From positions 62,001-126,000 of the forward strand of contig JAHBUW010000007.1 of the NCBI GenBank assembly GCA_019637875.1: DNA of 64,000 bases, given 5' to 3'. A program made the translations under genes and the position numbers. The DNA comes from Pseudobdellovibrionaceae bacterium (GTDB taxonomy: Bacteria > Bdellovibrionota > Bdellovibrionia > Bdellovibrionales > Bdellovibrionaceae). The notes under the pieces are model-generated. The model saw nothing but the letters and a program-made list of their open reading frames with translations. It was not told the origin of the DNA and did not search any database. Of this stretch, positions 17,937 to 26,303 are shown in pieces (within the stretch, counting starts at the first letter, position 1; each line of letters begins with the position of its first letter).

Positions 17937-19165
17937 TGCGATTGAACCAGCGGGGGCTCACCCTTTTAGAAATGGCCGTGACCATGGTCCTCCTCGGAGT
18001 GATCGTGACGGCCTTTTTGCATCAAGTGGTGGGGGTCAGCTCACTGACATCGAACGCGCGGATCGATACCCAATCCAGCGAATTGAAAGCGGATCTGCGG
18101 ATGTATTTGCGGCAGATGGGCTCGGTCCGCCGGATCGTTAGCGAGTTCGCGGGAAGCCCCATCGACACGGGAAAAGGTTTCGAGAAGGCTGCGCTGTGCC
18201 TGAAAGGCCGCGGAAGTAACTGTACGTCGCTCCAAGCGGAATCCTGGCGTCAAATCGCGCTTGAGGGTTTCACCATGAGCGGAGCTGGGGACAAAGTCTC
18301 GGGACATTTGATGGAGTATCATGGAATCAACGGTCCTTGCGTTTCGAAGGATGTTTATGCATGTCCGTGGCGAGTGAGTGTTCACTCCCGTTATCTTTGC
18401 GAGAAGGGAAATAGTTGCGCGGGGATCGAATTCGTCGCGCAGATCATCACGAAGAACGACGGAAAGGATCAGGTCATTTACCGCTACAATAAGTATTGGA
18501 GCGCTTACGACTTGGGCTACTCCGAGCCTGTGGATTATAACTCGTGTATGCAGCGAACCGACGAGGGCCTCAAGCCCAAAGACCCCATCAAGGGAGTGAA
18601 CTATCAATCACGTGCGATCGCCTGCGGGAAACTACCCGAAAAAGTCGTTTGCACGGATAAAGAAGAGCCGATTCGCGGCACGGGCGGCGGTGAATGCGGT
18701 GACGGCGGCGACATCCCGAAAGCCGGGACGTGTACAATCGCCTTCGCGCCGGAAGCTTTCATTATCAGTAACGACCGAAAAGACATGAAGATGAGTTACA
18801 CGACCATCGGTCAAAATCTGAGCCGCCTGCAGGCGAAGTGCGAAGAAAAATGGACGGCGGCCGAGGGCTATGTGGGACCGGGGCAGGAGGGTAATAGTGT
18901 CTACGCCTCACAGGTGGCCTACCTTCCGCAAAAGCAAAACGGCGAGGGCGATTTGGCGCTTCTCCAGCAGGATATCTTGCCCGGGCGGACCGAGATCACT
19001 TGTACCGCCATTATGCAGAAGCAAGATCAAACGGAAGCCGGGGAATGTTCCGCGAGCATTACGCTGATCCGCCCGCTCGGAAACGGCCCCATCACCTTCG
19101 AAGTTGGCGAAGAGAAAAAGAGACAGATGGAACAAGCCGCCAGTGTGCAAAACGAGGAAAAGTAA
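17936..19165 (+). CDS. Minor prepilin with large Cys-rich C-terminal domain (third of three)
   Basis: ATG at 17936 overlaps the previous stop. NQRG followed by LTLLEMAVTMVLLGVIVTAF is a classical prepilin leader with Glu at +5. The 409-residue product again carries an oversized head with paired cysteines (CLKGRGSNC, CVSKDVYACPW, CEKGNSCAG) and ends in a charged tail KKRQMEQAASVQNEEK. With the two preceding genes it forms a tightly overlapping three-gene operon encoding a putative pilus or pseudopilus tip complex. Confidence 0.82.
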   Translation: MRLNQRGLTLLEMAVTMVLLGVIVTAFLHQVVGVSSLTSNARIDTQSSELKADLRMYLRQMGSVRRIVSEFAGSPIDTGKGFEKAALCLKGRGSNCTSLQAESWRQIALEGFTMSGAGDKVSGHLMEYHGINGPCVSKDVYACPWRVSVHSRYLCEKGNSCAGIEFVAQIITKNDGKDQVIYRYNKYWSAYDLGYSEPVDYNSCMQRTDEGLKPKDPIKGVNYQSRAIACGKLPEKVVCTDKEEPIRGTGGGECGDGGDIPKAGTCTIAFAPEAFIISNDRKDMKMSYTTIGQNLSRLQAKCEEKWTAAEGYVGPGQEGNSVYASQVAYLPQKQNGEGDLALLQQDILPGRTEITCTAIMQKQDQTEAGECSASITLIRPLGNGPITFEVGEEKKRQMEQAASVQNEEK

Positions 19166-19211
19166 GTCTCTTGCTTGACCGGGGTTCTTCCGGGCGGCCA
19201 AAGTGCGCTTC

Positions 19212-19997
19212 ATGGCGCGCTACCGAATGCTCATTTCCTACGACGGCACCGATTTCTGCGGCTGGCAGCGCCAGGGAGAACACAAAAATTCCCCCAAGCT
19301 TCCCAGCATCCAGGAAACCCTTGAAAAGGCCGTCGGCCAGATTTTGAATCATCCCCTCGACATCTCGGCTTCGGGACGGACGGACGCGGGCGTGCACGCC
19401 GTCGGTCAGGTCATTCACTTCGAAACCGAGCGGAAAATTCCGCAGGATTTGTGTTGGGCTTTGCGTTCGAAGTTGCCGCCGTCGATTTCGCCGAAGGCGT
19501 TGTGGCTTGCGCCCGATGAGTTTCACGCGACGTTGTCGGCCGTGAATAAGACGTACCGCTATTGGATCTACAATCAGCCGCGCGCCTCGGCGCTGTTTCA
19601 TCGTTACAGTTGGTGGATTCGCACGCCGCTGGATCTGTCGCGCATGAATCGCTCTGCCGAACAGCTTTTAGGAACGCAGGATTTCGCGAGCTTCCGCAAT
19701 GTGGGAACTCCGACCAAAACCACGATCCGTCGCATTGACCGGGCGGTGTGGACCGAAACGAAGCCGGGGATTTTGAAGTTCGAGGTCACCGGAAGCGGCT
19801 TTATGAAGCAAATGGTGCGCAACCTCGTGGGCACGATGACCGAGCTTGAAATTCGCGGCAAAAATCCTGAAAAAATGAGTGAAATCATTGCCTTGAAAGA
19901 CCGCTCTGAGGCGGGTCCCGCGGCTCCGGCCCAGGGGCTCTTTTTGATGAAAGTCCGCTACCCGAAGGCCCTTGACAACAAATGCCGCCAACTCTAA
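19212..19997 (+). CDS. truA: tRNA pseudouridine(38-40) synthase
   Basis: TruA converts uridines 38-40 of the tRNA anticodon stem to pseudouridine. The N-terminus RYRMLISYDGTDFCGWQRQ and the catalytic ASGRTDAGVHAVGQV motif are unmistakable (Asp of RTDAGVH is the nucleophile). The later GSGFMKQMVRNLVGTM is the conserved C-terminal motif. ATG at 19212 gives 261 residues; a GTG three codons upstream is also possible. The stop codon overlaps the -10 element proposed for rplM. Confidence 0.96.
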   Translation: MARYRMLISYDGTDFCGWQRQGEHKNSPKLPSIQETLEKAVGQILNHPLDISASGRTDAGVHAVGQVIHFETERKIPQDLCWALRSKLPPSISPKALWLAPDEFHATLSAVNKTYRYWIYNQPRASALFHRYSWWIRTPLDLSRMNRSAEQLLGTQDFASFRNVGTPTKTTIRRIDRAVWTETKPGILKFEVTGSGFMKQMVRNLVGTMTELEIRGKNPEKMSEIIALKDRSEAGPAAPAQGLFLMKVRYPKALDNKCRQL

Positions 19998-20000
19998 AAG
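19972..20000 (+). promoter_or_regulatory. Sigma-70-type promoter for rplM-rpsI
   Basis: TTGACA at 19972-19977, a 17-base spacer and TAAAAG at 19995-20000. The -10 overlaps the truA stop codon. Transcription would start near 20007 and leave a leader of about 60 bases before the rplM ATG. Confidence 0.65.
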
Positions 20001-20067
20001 GTTCCTTCTGCAAAGAAATTGACCTGAAATTTTGAATATTGTCCCTGTCAGCTATCGGAGTTTTTCC

Positions 20068-20499
20068 ATGAAAACATGGATTGTAAAGAAAGAAGAGACT
20101 GAGCGTAACTGGTGGATCGTTGATTGCTCCAACCAGCGCGTCGGTCGTATTGCCACTCAGATCGCAACTCTGTTGCGCGGCAAACACAAGCCCACCTTCA
20201 CTCCGAATCAGGACAACGGTGACTTCGTAATCGTGATCAATACCGACAAGCTTGAGCTGACCGGTAACAAATGGAACACAAAAAAATTCTTCCGCCATTC
20301 TCGTTGGTTCGGTTCTTTGAAAGAAAAGACGGCTGCGGAAATGAAGCAGGAAGATTCGGCATTCGTTCTCAGCGAAGCGGTTCGTGGCATGCTCCCGACC
20401 AACAAAATGACATACTCGCTGATGACCAAGCTGAAGACCTACACTGGCGCTGAGCACCCCCACGCGGCTCAGAAACCCCAACCTTTTAAAGTTCAGTAA
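20068..20499 (+). CDS. rplM: 50S ribosomal protein L13
   Basis: ATG at 20068 follows CGGAG and gives 143 residues, the normal length. The sequence has the L13 landmarks: TWIVKKEETERNWWIVD at the start, the GRIATQIATLLRGKHKP loop, FVIVINTDKLELTG, and the C-terminal YTGAEHPHAAQKPQPF. It binds 23S rRNA early in 50S assembly. It is followed 15 bases later by rpsI, the universal bacterial pairing. Confidence 0.98.
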   Translation: MKTWIVKKEETERNWWIVDCSNQRVGRIATQIATLLRGKHKPTFTPNQDNGDFVIVINTDKLELTGNKWNTKKFFRHSRWFGSLKEKTAAEMKQEDSAFVLSEAVRGMLPTNKMTYSLMTKLKTYTGAEHPHAAQKPQPFKVQ

Positions 20500-20514
20500 T
20501 CGAGAAGGAACCTC

Positions 20515-20910
20515 ATGGCCGCTGAAAAAGTGTTCTACGCAACCGGAAGACGTAAAACCAGCTCTGCACGCGTTTATATGCGCGCGGGTTCGGGCAAAAT
20601 CATCGTGAACGGTTTGAAGTCGGATGATTACCTCAAGCGTCTGCAATCGCGCATGGTGATCCTGCAACCCTTCGACGTCACCAACATGGGTGGCAAGTTC
20701 GATATCGACATCACCGTGACCGGTGGTGGTGAGTCGGGCCAAATGGGTGCGATCCGTTTGGGTATCGCGCGCGCACTGACCGCATTCGACGCTGAACTTC
20801 GTCCGCCGCTCAAAAAAGCCGGCTACCTCACTCGCGATCCTCGCGAAGTCGAGCGTAAGAAGTACGGTAAAGCGGGCGCACGTCGTCGCTACCAATACTC
20901 GAAGCGTTAA
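20515..20910 (+). CDS. rpsI: 30S ribosomal protein S9
   Basis: S9 of 131 residues; the start [20 protein letters not shown] and the C-terminal basic tail ending in RRRYQYSKR are diagnostic; the terminal SKR contacts tRNA in the P site. AGAAGGAACCTC precedes the ATG. An intrinsic terminator follows at 20939. Confidence 0.98.
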   Translation: MAAEKVFYATGRRKTSSARVYMRAGSGKIIVNGLKSDDYLKRLQSRMVILQPFDVTNMGGKFDIDITVTGGGESGQMGAIRLGIARALTAFDAELRPPLKKAGYLTRDPREVERKKYGKAGARRRYQYSKR

Positions 20911-20940
20911 TCGTTACGAGTTTCGAAAGACTCTTCAAAA

Positions 20941-20972
20941 GACCGATGGTGTTCCCATCGGTCTTTTTTTTT
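20941..20972 (+). terminator. Intrinsic terminator of rplM-rpsI
   Basis: A nine-base-pair stem GACCGATGG / CCATCGGTC with a four-base loop is followed by a run of nine T. It lies 30 bases after the rpsI stop. Confidence 0.93.
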
Positions 20973-21109
20973 GCCCGAAATCGGGTGGAGCGCGGCCCGC
21001 CCTCGTCTCATTCCGAGACACGGATTTCACGGGTCCCGAAAGCGAACGCGCGCATTCTTTCGAATACGACGTCGAGTGTTTCAACATGGGCCTAAGAGTT
21101 CGACAGCCT

Positions 21110-21137
21110 TTGAGGTTCCGGGGAATCGGGCTATCCT
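21110..21137 (+). promoter_or_regulatory. Possible promoter of the FQNC lipoprotein gene
   Basis: TTGAGG (21110-21115), a 16-base spacer and TATCCT (21132-21137) lie 22 bases upstream of the ATG. Each hexamer matches the sigma-70 consensus at four of six positions. Confidence 0.4.
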
Positions 21138-21158
21138 GGATTCAGAGGGGGAAACTCT

Positions 21159-21680
21159 ATGAGACAATATTTCATCGCCGCTGCTATGCTGGTCGTGATG
21201 ATGGCGTTTCAGAACTGCGGGAAGGCTGGTGACACGGCTTTCACGGCGGGTGATTTGAGTTCCTCGGCTCCCATGAAGAAGATCCGCGCGGACCAGTTTT
21301 CGTCCCTGGTCATGACGGATGCCTCGACGGCGCAATTCCTGGAAGTGAATCTGAATAGCGGACATATTAATGGATACGACGATCGCGGGATCGCGACCGG
21401 CGCACGTTATTGTCTGGGTGAGCGCGATCGCTTGCAGCTCGACGAGCTGATCAAGGGCGCGGAAGTCTGCGAGCCCGTGGTTCAGCCCGAAGGCGAGAAC
21501 TGCATGATGGTTTACCAATATCCCTACGCCTCGCTGAAGAGCGGCGGTCAGGAAGTGCGGTTGGGTGAAAAGCATCACGGTTGCCAAGTGCCCGTGGATC
21601 TTTGCGGCGAGCGTGCGGCGCAGTTGAAGTCGCTCGTGCAGTCGCTCATCAATCGGATGGACGGCCTGACCTGCGAATAA
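21159..21680 (+). CDS. Small exported/lipoprotein-like protein with FQNC leader
   Basis: No known family. The 173-residue protein has a short leader (QYFIAAAMLVVMMAFQNC) with Cys at residue 20, followed by GKAG. The residue before Cys is Asn, so this is not a standard lipobox (usually Gly, Ala or Ser), yet two other genes nearby have the same FQNC ending. The mature part contains six further cysteines, including YCLGERD, EVCEPVV, NCMMVY and a final TCE. GGGGGAAACTCT precedes the ATG. It is probably an envelope protein. Confidence 0.7.
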   Translation: MRQYFIAAAMLVVMMAFQNCGKAGDTAFTAGDLSSSAPMKKIRADQFSSLVMTDASTAQFLEVNLNSGHINGYDDRGIATGARYCLGERDRLQLDELIKGAEVCEPVVQPEGENCMMVYQYPYASLKSGGQEVRLGEKHHGCQVPVDLCGERAAQLKSLVQSLINRMDGLTCE

Positions 21681-21780
21681 TCGAGGTCACCCGGTTTCGC
21701 TCCATGAAGAAAGAACATGCTGAAATTTGAAGCTTGATTGGCGGCCTGCGCCAGACGGAAGCCTTCCGTAAGGGGGCTTC

Positions 21781-23085
21781 ATGTCGTTTTCCACCGCACG
21801 CATTCTGGTTGTCGGCGTCCTCAGCCTGACTTTTTTCACGGGGGCGCAGAATCTGCGCGCGCAAGCCACGGGCGAACCCCTCGCGGTTCTGCAGGGATTG
21901 ACCGACGAGACCACGACGCAGATCGCGGTCGTGGTTCCCGCGGATGAAACTTTCCAATACCAACTGAGCACCGAGAATTTGCCCGCCGTCACTTTGAGCG
22001 TCGAGCGCAAGTCGCGCGCGGATTCGAACTTCGCGGTCGATCAGGTGAAGGCGCAGGGTTTACGTTCCGGGACCTGGTACGATCTGCGGATTCTGGATGC
22101 GCGCGGGAATATCCGCGACGTTCGCCAGCTGCGGAGTTTGGAGCTGAACCGCACGCAGGTGAAATTCGCCTTCGCGAGCTGCGTGAACGACAACTTCGAG
22201 GCCGCGGGAACGTGGGTGCAGCTTTCGAAAGATCGCCCCGCACTTCTGTTCATGATCGGCGACAACGTCTACGCGGATCATTTGGGAATGATCAAACGCC
22301 GCATGGCCGATCCCGCGCAGCTGTGGCAGCGTTACGTCGAAACTTGGAATACGATCGAACTTTTCAAGATGAAGCGCCTGATCCCGACGCTCGCGACCTG
22401 GGACGATCATGATTACGGGACGAATAACGGCGACCGCAACTATCCCTTCCGGGTCGAATCCCTTGAAATCATGATGACCTTCTTCGCGCAGGACAGTCGG
22501 CAATCGGAAGTCCTGATTCCGGGCCCCGGCGCGGCGAGTTTGTTTCGCGCCTTCGGGCAAAATTTCTATCTTCTGGATGCGCGCAGTTTTCGGACTGAAC
22601 AGGGCGCGAACGAGTCGACCCATTGGGGCCGCGATCAAGAGAACTGGCTTTTCGAGCAAACGAAGCTTCACCCGGAGCCCAGCTGGATTTTCAACGGTAG
22701 TCAGTTCTTCGGCGCCTACAACGGGCAGGAGTCGGTGGAAGGGGAGCACTTCGAAAGTCTCGAGCGTCTGCGCCGCGAGCTGAAGAAGCGTTCCCAAGTC
22801 TTCGTCTTCGGCTCGGGCGACGTTCACTTCAGCGAAGTCATGGAAATCGAAAAAGAGTTCGCGGGCTATCCGACGCTGGAACTCACTTCGAGCTCGGTGA
22901 ACGGACTCTACGTGCGCTGGATGGATCGCGCACTTTCGAATCCTCGGCGTCTCTTCTCGGATGCCAGCCACAATTACATTCTGGTCGACTCGACCGTGAC
23001 ACCGAAGGGCCTTGTTTTGAAAGCCTCCTCCCGTGGCGCGAGCGATCGCACGAACTTCGAGCTTGAACGCCGAATCGAGAAATAA
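21781..23085 (+). CDS. PhoD-like metallophosphatase (alkaline phosphatase D family), exported
   Basis: A signal peptide (RILVVGVLSLTFFTGAQNLRAQ) precedes a small beta domain and a metallophosphatase domain. Metal ligand motifs of the PhoD family are visible: KFAFASCVND, FMIGDNVYAD, TLATWDDHDYGTNNGD, and FGSGDVHFSEV near the end. PhoD enzymes are periplasmic or secreted phosphomonoesterases/diesterases using Fe and Ca. AGGGGGCTTC precedes the ATG. The gene ends at a bidirectional terminator shared with the convergent repeat-protein gene. Confidence 0.88.
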   Translation: MSFSTARILVVGVLSLTFFTGAQNLRAQATGEPLAVLQGLTDETTTQIAVVVPADETFQYQLSTENLPAVTLSVERKSRADSNFAVDQVKAQGLRSGTWYDLRILDARGNIRDVRQLRSLELNRTQVKFAFASCVNDNFEAAGTWVQLSKDRPALLFMIGDNVYADHLGMIKRRMADPAQLWQRYVETWNTIELFKMKRLIPTLATWDDHDYGTNNGDRNYPFRVESLEIMMTFFAQDSRQSEVLIPGPGAASLFRAFGQNFYLLDARSFRTEQGANESTHWGRDQENWLFEQTKLHPEPSWIFNGSQFFGAYNGQESVEGEHFESLERLRRELKKRSQVFVFGSGDVHFSEVMEIEKEFAGYPTLELTSSSVNGLYVRWMDRALSNPRRLFSDASHNYILVDSTVTPKGLVLKASSRGASDRTNFELERRIEK

Positions 23086-23086
23086 T

Positions 23087-23104
23087 CCCGGGCTTTCGCC
23101 CGGG
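23087..23104. terminator. Bidirectional terminator between convergent genes
   Basis: CCCGGGC-TTTC-GCCCGGG lies between the PhoD-like stop (23085) and the stop of the opposite-strand gene (23118). TTC follows on + and ATTATTTC follows on -, so it can stop transcription in both directions, though the T-runs are short. Confidence 0.6.
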
Positions 23105-23117
23105 TTCAAAACGAAGC

Positions 23118-24668
23118 TCAAGGCGCAATAAGCTGCGAGCCTCCGGAATTGTCGTAAGTCACTTCCGCCGTCGTCCAATTCAGACCCACGTTTTTGTAGT
23201 AGCGGGCTTGGTTATGATTGATGTTGAGGGCGCGGCACTGGGTGTCCGTCACGCATTGGCCGTTATTTTTGCAGCGAGGGACCGTACCGTTCAGTGCGCC
23301 CGGATAGGTTCCTGATCCCAGCGGGTAGTTGACCTTCTGGGTGCAATTGGCATCGGCGTAGGCCTGTTGATCACCGTTCGAAGTGCCGAAGTAAATCGTG
23401 CGGACGCGCAAGGTTTGTCCCTTGTAGGTCATCGTCGAAGCAAGGTTGTAGCTCGCCCCGGGAATCTTCGGCAGGGGTTTCGTGCAGCGAATGAAACTTC
23501 CGAACTCTTGGCAATTCAGGTCCGCGGGGATTTCGGTCGAGGTTCCGGACGAAGTCCCGGTCCGCGTCGGCTCCTCGGTGGCCGCGACCTCACCGGCGAC
23601 TCCGCGAGCGGAGACGATCTGCGAACCGCCCGAATTGTCGAGCACGGCGACGGCGGTCGTCCACTGCCGGACTTTCGTTTTCACGTAGGCCGCGGCGCCC
23701 ACTTTCGTCGTCATTTTACGGCAGAAATTGTCGGTCACGCATTGGCCGCTCTCTTTGCAGGACGGGACTTTACCGCTGGCGGCGCTCGGGTAAATTCCCG
23801 AGCCCATCGGATAGTCGACGGTCTGCGTGCAGTTCTTGTCGGCATACGCCTGTTGATCGGCGTTCGACGTTCCGAAGTAGACGTAACGGAGTTTCAAGGT
23901 TTGTCCCTTGTACTTCAGCGTCTGGTCCGTCGCGTAGCTTGCGTCCGGGGCGCGTGGCAGTTCTTTAGAGCAACGAAGAAAATCGCCGTACTCTTCGCAG
24001 GTGTATCCGGCCGGCGCCGCGTCCTCGGTGTCGTCGATCCGCGCAAGACCGGCGTTGTCGTACAGGATTTCGGTTTGGGTCCACTTCTTCGTTTGGTTCA
24101 GATAGTACTTGGCGCCGCTGTAGCTTTTCGCGAGTTTTTGGCAACCGGACTTGGCGGGACACTGTCCCGTACCGTCGTCTTTGCAAGCGGGCACGGTGAC
24201 GCTGGTCGAGCGAATGTAAACGCCCGAGCCCATCGGATAGTTGACCTTCTGCTGACAGTTCGCATCGGCGTAGGCCTGTTGGTCGGAGTTGGAAGTTCCG
24301 TAATAAACGTGGCGCAGCTTCAAGGTGTAGCCGGCGTATTCGATCGTCGGCGGAAGCTCGTAGGTTTTACCGGGTTTAATTTCGATGCCCGACTTGCGCG
24401 AGCAGCGAACGTAGTTTTCCGCCGCGAAGATCTGGCATTCGTATCCGAGATCCGCGGCTTCGGTTTCGGTCGCGCTCGCCAGTTCGCGGGCGGCGACGCC
24501 GGGATCCGAGGTGAACAATCGACCGGCGCGACCCAGCCCCGTTTCTTCGATATCGAAACTCACTTCGCGGAACGCGCCTTCCGGCGAGCAGTTCTGAAAG
24601 ACGATGGCGGTCGTCACGATCAAAGCGATCGTGACACTGAACTTCCTGATCCAGTTGCAACGCGACAT
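23118..24668 (-). CDS. Exported protein with three tandem Cys-containing repeat domains (FQNC leader)
   Basis: No known family. A leader SVTIALIVTTAIVFQNC (Cys27) is followed by three copies of a domain of about 130 residues. Each copy carries a first Cys pair (YECQIFAAENYVRC-like), a strand, the near-invariant core GTSN-x-DQQAYAD-x-NC (about residues 122, 265 and 428), then NYPMGSG- or DYPMGSG-type loops, paired cysteines (CQ-VTD-type) and a closing WT-x-AE/ILYDN. Copies two and three are followed by similar linkers naming GGSQ. The pattern suggests a disulfide-stabilised surface or adhesin domain. GGGGGG precedes the ATG. Confidence 0.8.
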   Translation of the reverse strand: MSRCNWIRKFSVTIALIVTTAIVFQNCSPEGAFREVSFDIEETGLGRAGRLFTSDPGVAARELASATETEAADLGYECQIFAAENYVRCSRKSGIEIKPGKTYELPPTIEYAGYTLKLRHVYYGTSNSDQQAYADANCQQKVNYPMGSGVYIRSTSVTVPACKDDGTGQCPAKSGCQKLAKSYSGAKYYLNQTKKWTQTEILYDNAGLARIDDTEDAAPAGYTCEEYGDFLRCSKELPRAPDASYATDQTLKYKGQTLKLRYVYFGTSNADQQAYADKNCTQTVDYPMGSGIYPSAASGKVPSCKESGQCVTDNFCRKMTTKVGAAAYVKTKVRQWTTAVAVLDNSGGSQIVSARGVAGEVAATEEPTRTGTSSGTSTEIPADLNCQEFGSFIRCTKPLPKIPGASYNLASTMTYKGQTLRVRTIYFGTSNGDQQAYADANCTQKVNYPLGSGTYPGALNGTVPRCKNNGQCVTDTQCRALNINHNQARYYKNVGLNWTTAEVTYDNSGGSQLIAP

Positions 24669-24845
24669 AATTTCCCCCCTGGATTTGTGATCAAAACATG
24701 AATGCGGCTCTCAACCTGAGAAAAAAGTGAGACGGGTTCCATACTGAGACGGATTTCGTTTCAAGAAGAGACATGATTTTCCATACGTCTTCCCTCATTC
24801 CTCGATAGACTAGAGAGAGTTCCGCACTCGGTAGGGGGTTGCCGC

Positions 24846-26303
24846 TTGTTCGTTTGGATTCGCTGGCCATGGCTTGCGCTCGGCTTTGTCGGCGCCTTGA
24901 CCGCTTCGGTCTTTCAGAATTGTGGCCAAAGTTTTCGCGTCGCCGATGCGGCCGAACTGCGCGGACTCACTCCTTTTGTTTCGGGCACTGGCGAAAATCT
25001 GATCGACGTTTTCGGTTTGTCGAAAAATCTGCTGGCGGACGATGCGTCGCTAAAAACGGGAACGTTTGACGACAATTGCATGACCTCTTCGACCTATGAG
25101 GCGTGCATCTTCTGGAAAAATCCGTCGGCAACCAATTACATCCGTAACGGTGAGTTCATTCCGGACAATGACGACGCCGATACGGTCGGCGTTTCTGCTT
25201 ACGGTCAGCTTCAACAATTCGGAATCAACGTCTCGTCCCGTCTGACGGCCGGTCAGTTGCGGAATTCAACGTTCGACGTTCACTACCGCACGGGGACCAG
25301 CACGAAAAATTACTTCGCGCCCGGCGCGGCGGGGTACAAGATTTCGGCGGCCGCTTCGGCCAGTGCTTCGACCGCGTCCCAGAGGTTCGGACTGGAGCAG
25401 ATCCAAACTTTCTTCGTGTTGGACACCTTTCGGGAGTTCATCGCTTCCCGTGGGGGCGGACTGTTCATCGAGGGGTTGGCCATTCCCGTGAATGCGGTGA
25501 ATTTGGATGTCGAGTCGAATGCCTACTATGCGCCGTCGTCGGGGACCGTTCGCGGCGGATCGATCGAGCTCGGCGTACGCAAGGGCAAGTCGTCTCGACA
25601 ATATCAGTTTGGTTTGAGCTCCGAAGTCACCGTCCACGAAATGGCGCACGCCAATTTGGATGCCGCGAACCTGACGTTGCGCGAAGGGTTACCGGACCTC
25701 ATCATCATGGTTCCGTGTTCGAAATCGGGGAAGGAATACTACGTCACCTCATCGATGGCGGCCGACGCGAACTATGAAAGCTTTCTATCGAAAATCGAGT
25801 CGACCTGTGGGCAGGTGGATGAATCGGAAGCCGAATACGTGACGATTTGCAAAAGCAGTGCGGGATGTTTGCGCGCGATCGACGAGGGACAGGCCGACTT
25901 TTTCGCGATGACCTACTTCGCGCGGGCGCCGTCCGTTGGCGAGCTCAGCATCGAAAAGGATTACGTGCGTTATTGGCGCAAACGCTCGAAGGTCACGCGC
26001 GCCAACGTCGATACGGTGTTCGGGGTCAGTTACTACGATGATTTTTTGAAGTCGCGCCAAACAACCTCCGGCGAGATCCACGATATGGGCGAAGTCATTT
26101 CGGAGATTCTTTTTGATATCTACGCCAACGATGCCGTCGACCGCAGCGCCTTCTTGAAAACCGTGACGGAAAGCCTGACGCGCCTGAATCAAAATTCCAC
26201 TTTTCTGACGATGCGGGATCAGCTGATTTCGATCGATGCCTCCGCGCAGGCGGGGAAGAACGCGTCTTATATCCGTAAAGCCTTTTCCGACCGGGGCTAC
26301 TAA
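24846..26303 (+). CDS. Gluzincin-like metalloprotease, exported with FQNC leader
   Basis: The TTG start gives a hydrophobic leader ending VFQNC (Cys26) then GQSF. HEMAH at residues 264-268 is a zinc-binding HExxH motif, and DEGQADFF (Glu347) resembles the third-ligand motif of thermolysin-type enzymes (NE-x2-SD). The separation of about 80 residues is longer than the roughly 20 of thermolysin, due to a Cys-rich insertion. The 485-residue product lacks an N-terminal propeptide. The gene downstream, abutting without a gap, supplies a domain that looks like the missing thermolysin-type propeptide. Protease activity is inferred from motifs only. Confidence 0.72.
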   Translation: MFVWIRWPWLALGFVGALTASVFQNCGQSFRVADAAELRGLTPFVSGTGENLIDVFGLSKNLLADDASLKTGTFDDNCMTSSTYEACIFWKNPSATNYIRNGEFIPDNDDADTVGVSAYGQLQQFGINVSSRLTAGQLRNSTFDVHYRTGTSTKNYFAPGAAGYKISAAASASASTASQRFGLEQIQTFFVLDTFREFIASRGGGLFIEGLAIPVNAVNLDVESNAYYAPSSGTVRGGSIELGVRKGKSSRQYQFGLSSEVTVHEMAHANLDAANLTLREGLPDLIIMVPCSKSGKEYYVTSSMAADANYESFLSKIESTCGQVDESEAEYVTICKSSAGCLRAIDEGQADFFAMTYFARAPSVGELSIEKDYVRYWRKRSKVTRANVDTVFGVSYYDDFLKSRQTTSGEIHDMGEVISEILFDIYANDAVDRSAFLKTVTESLTRLNQNSTFLTMRDQLISIDASAQAGKNASYIRKAFSDRGY

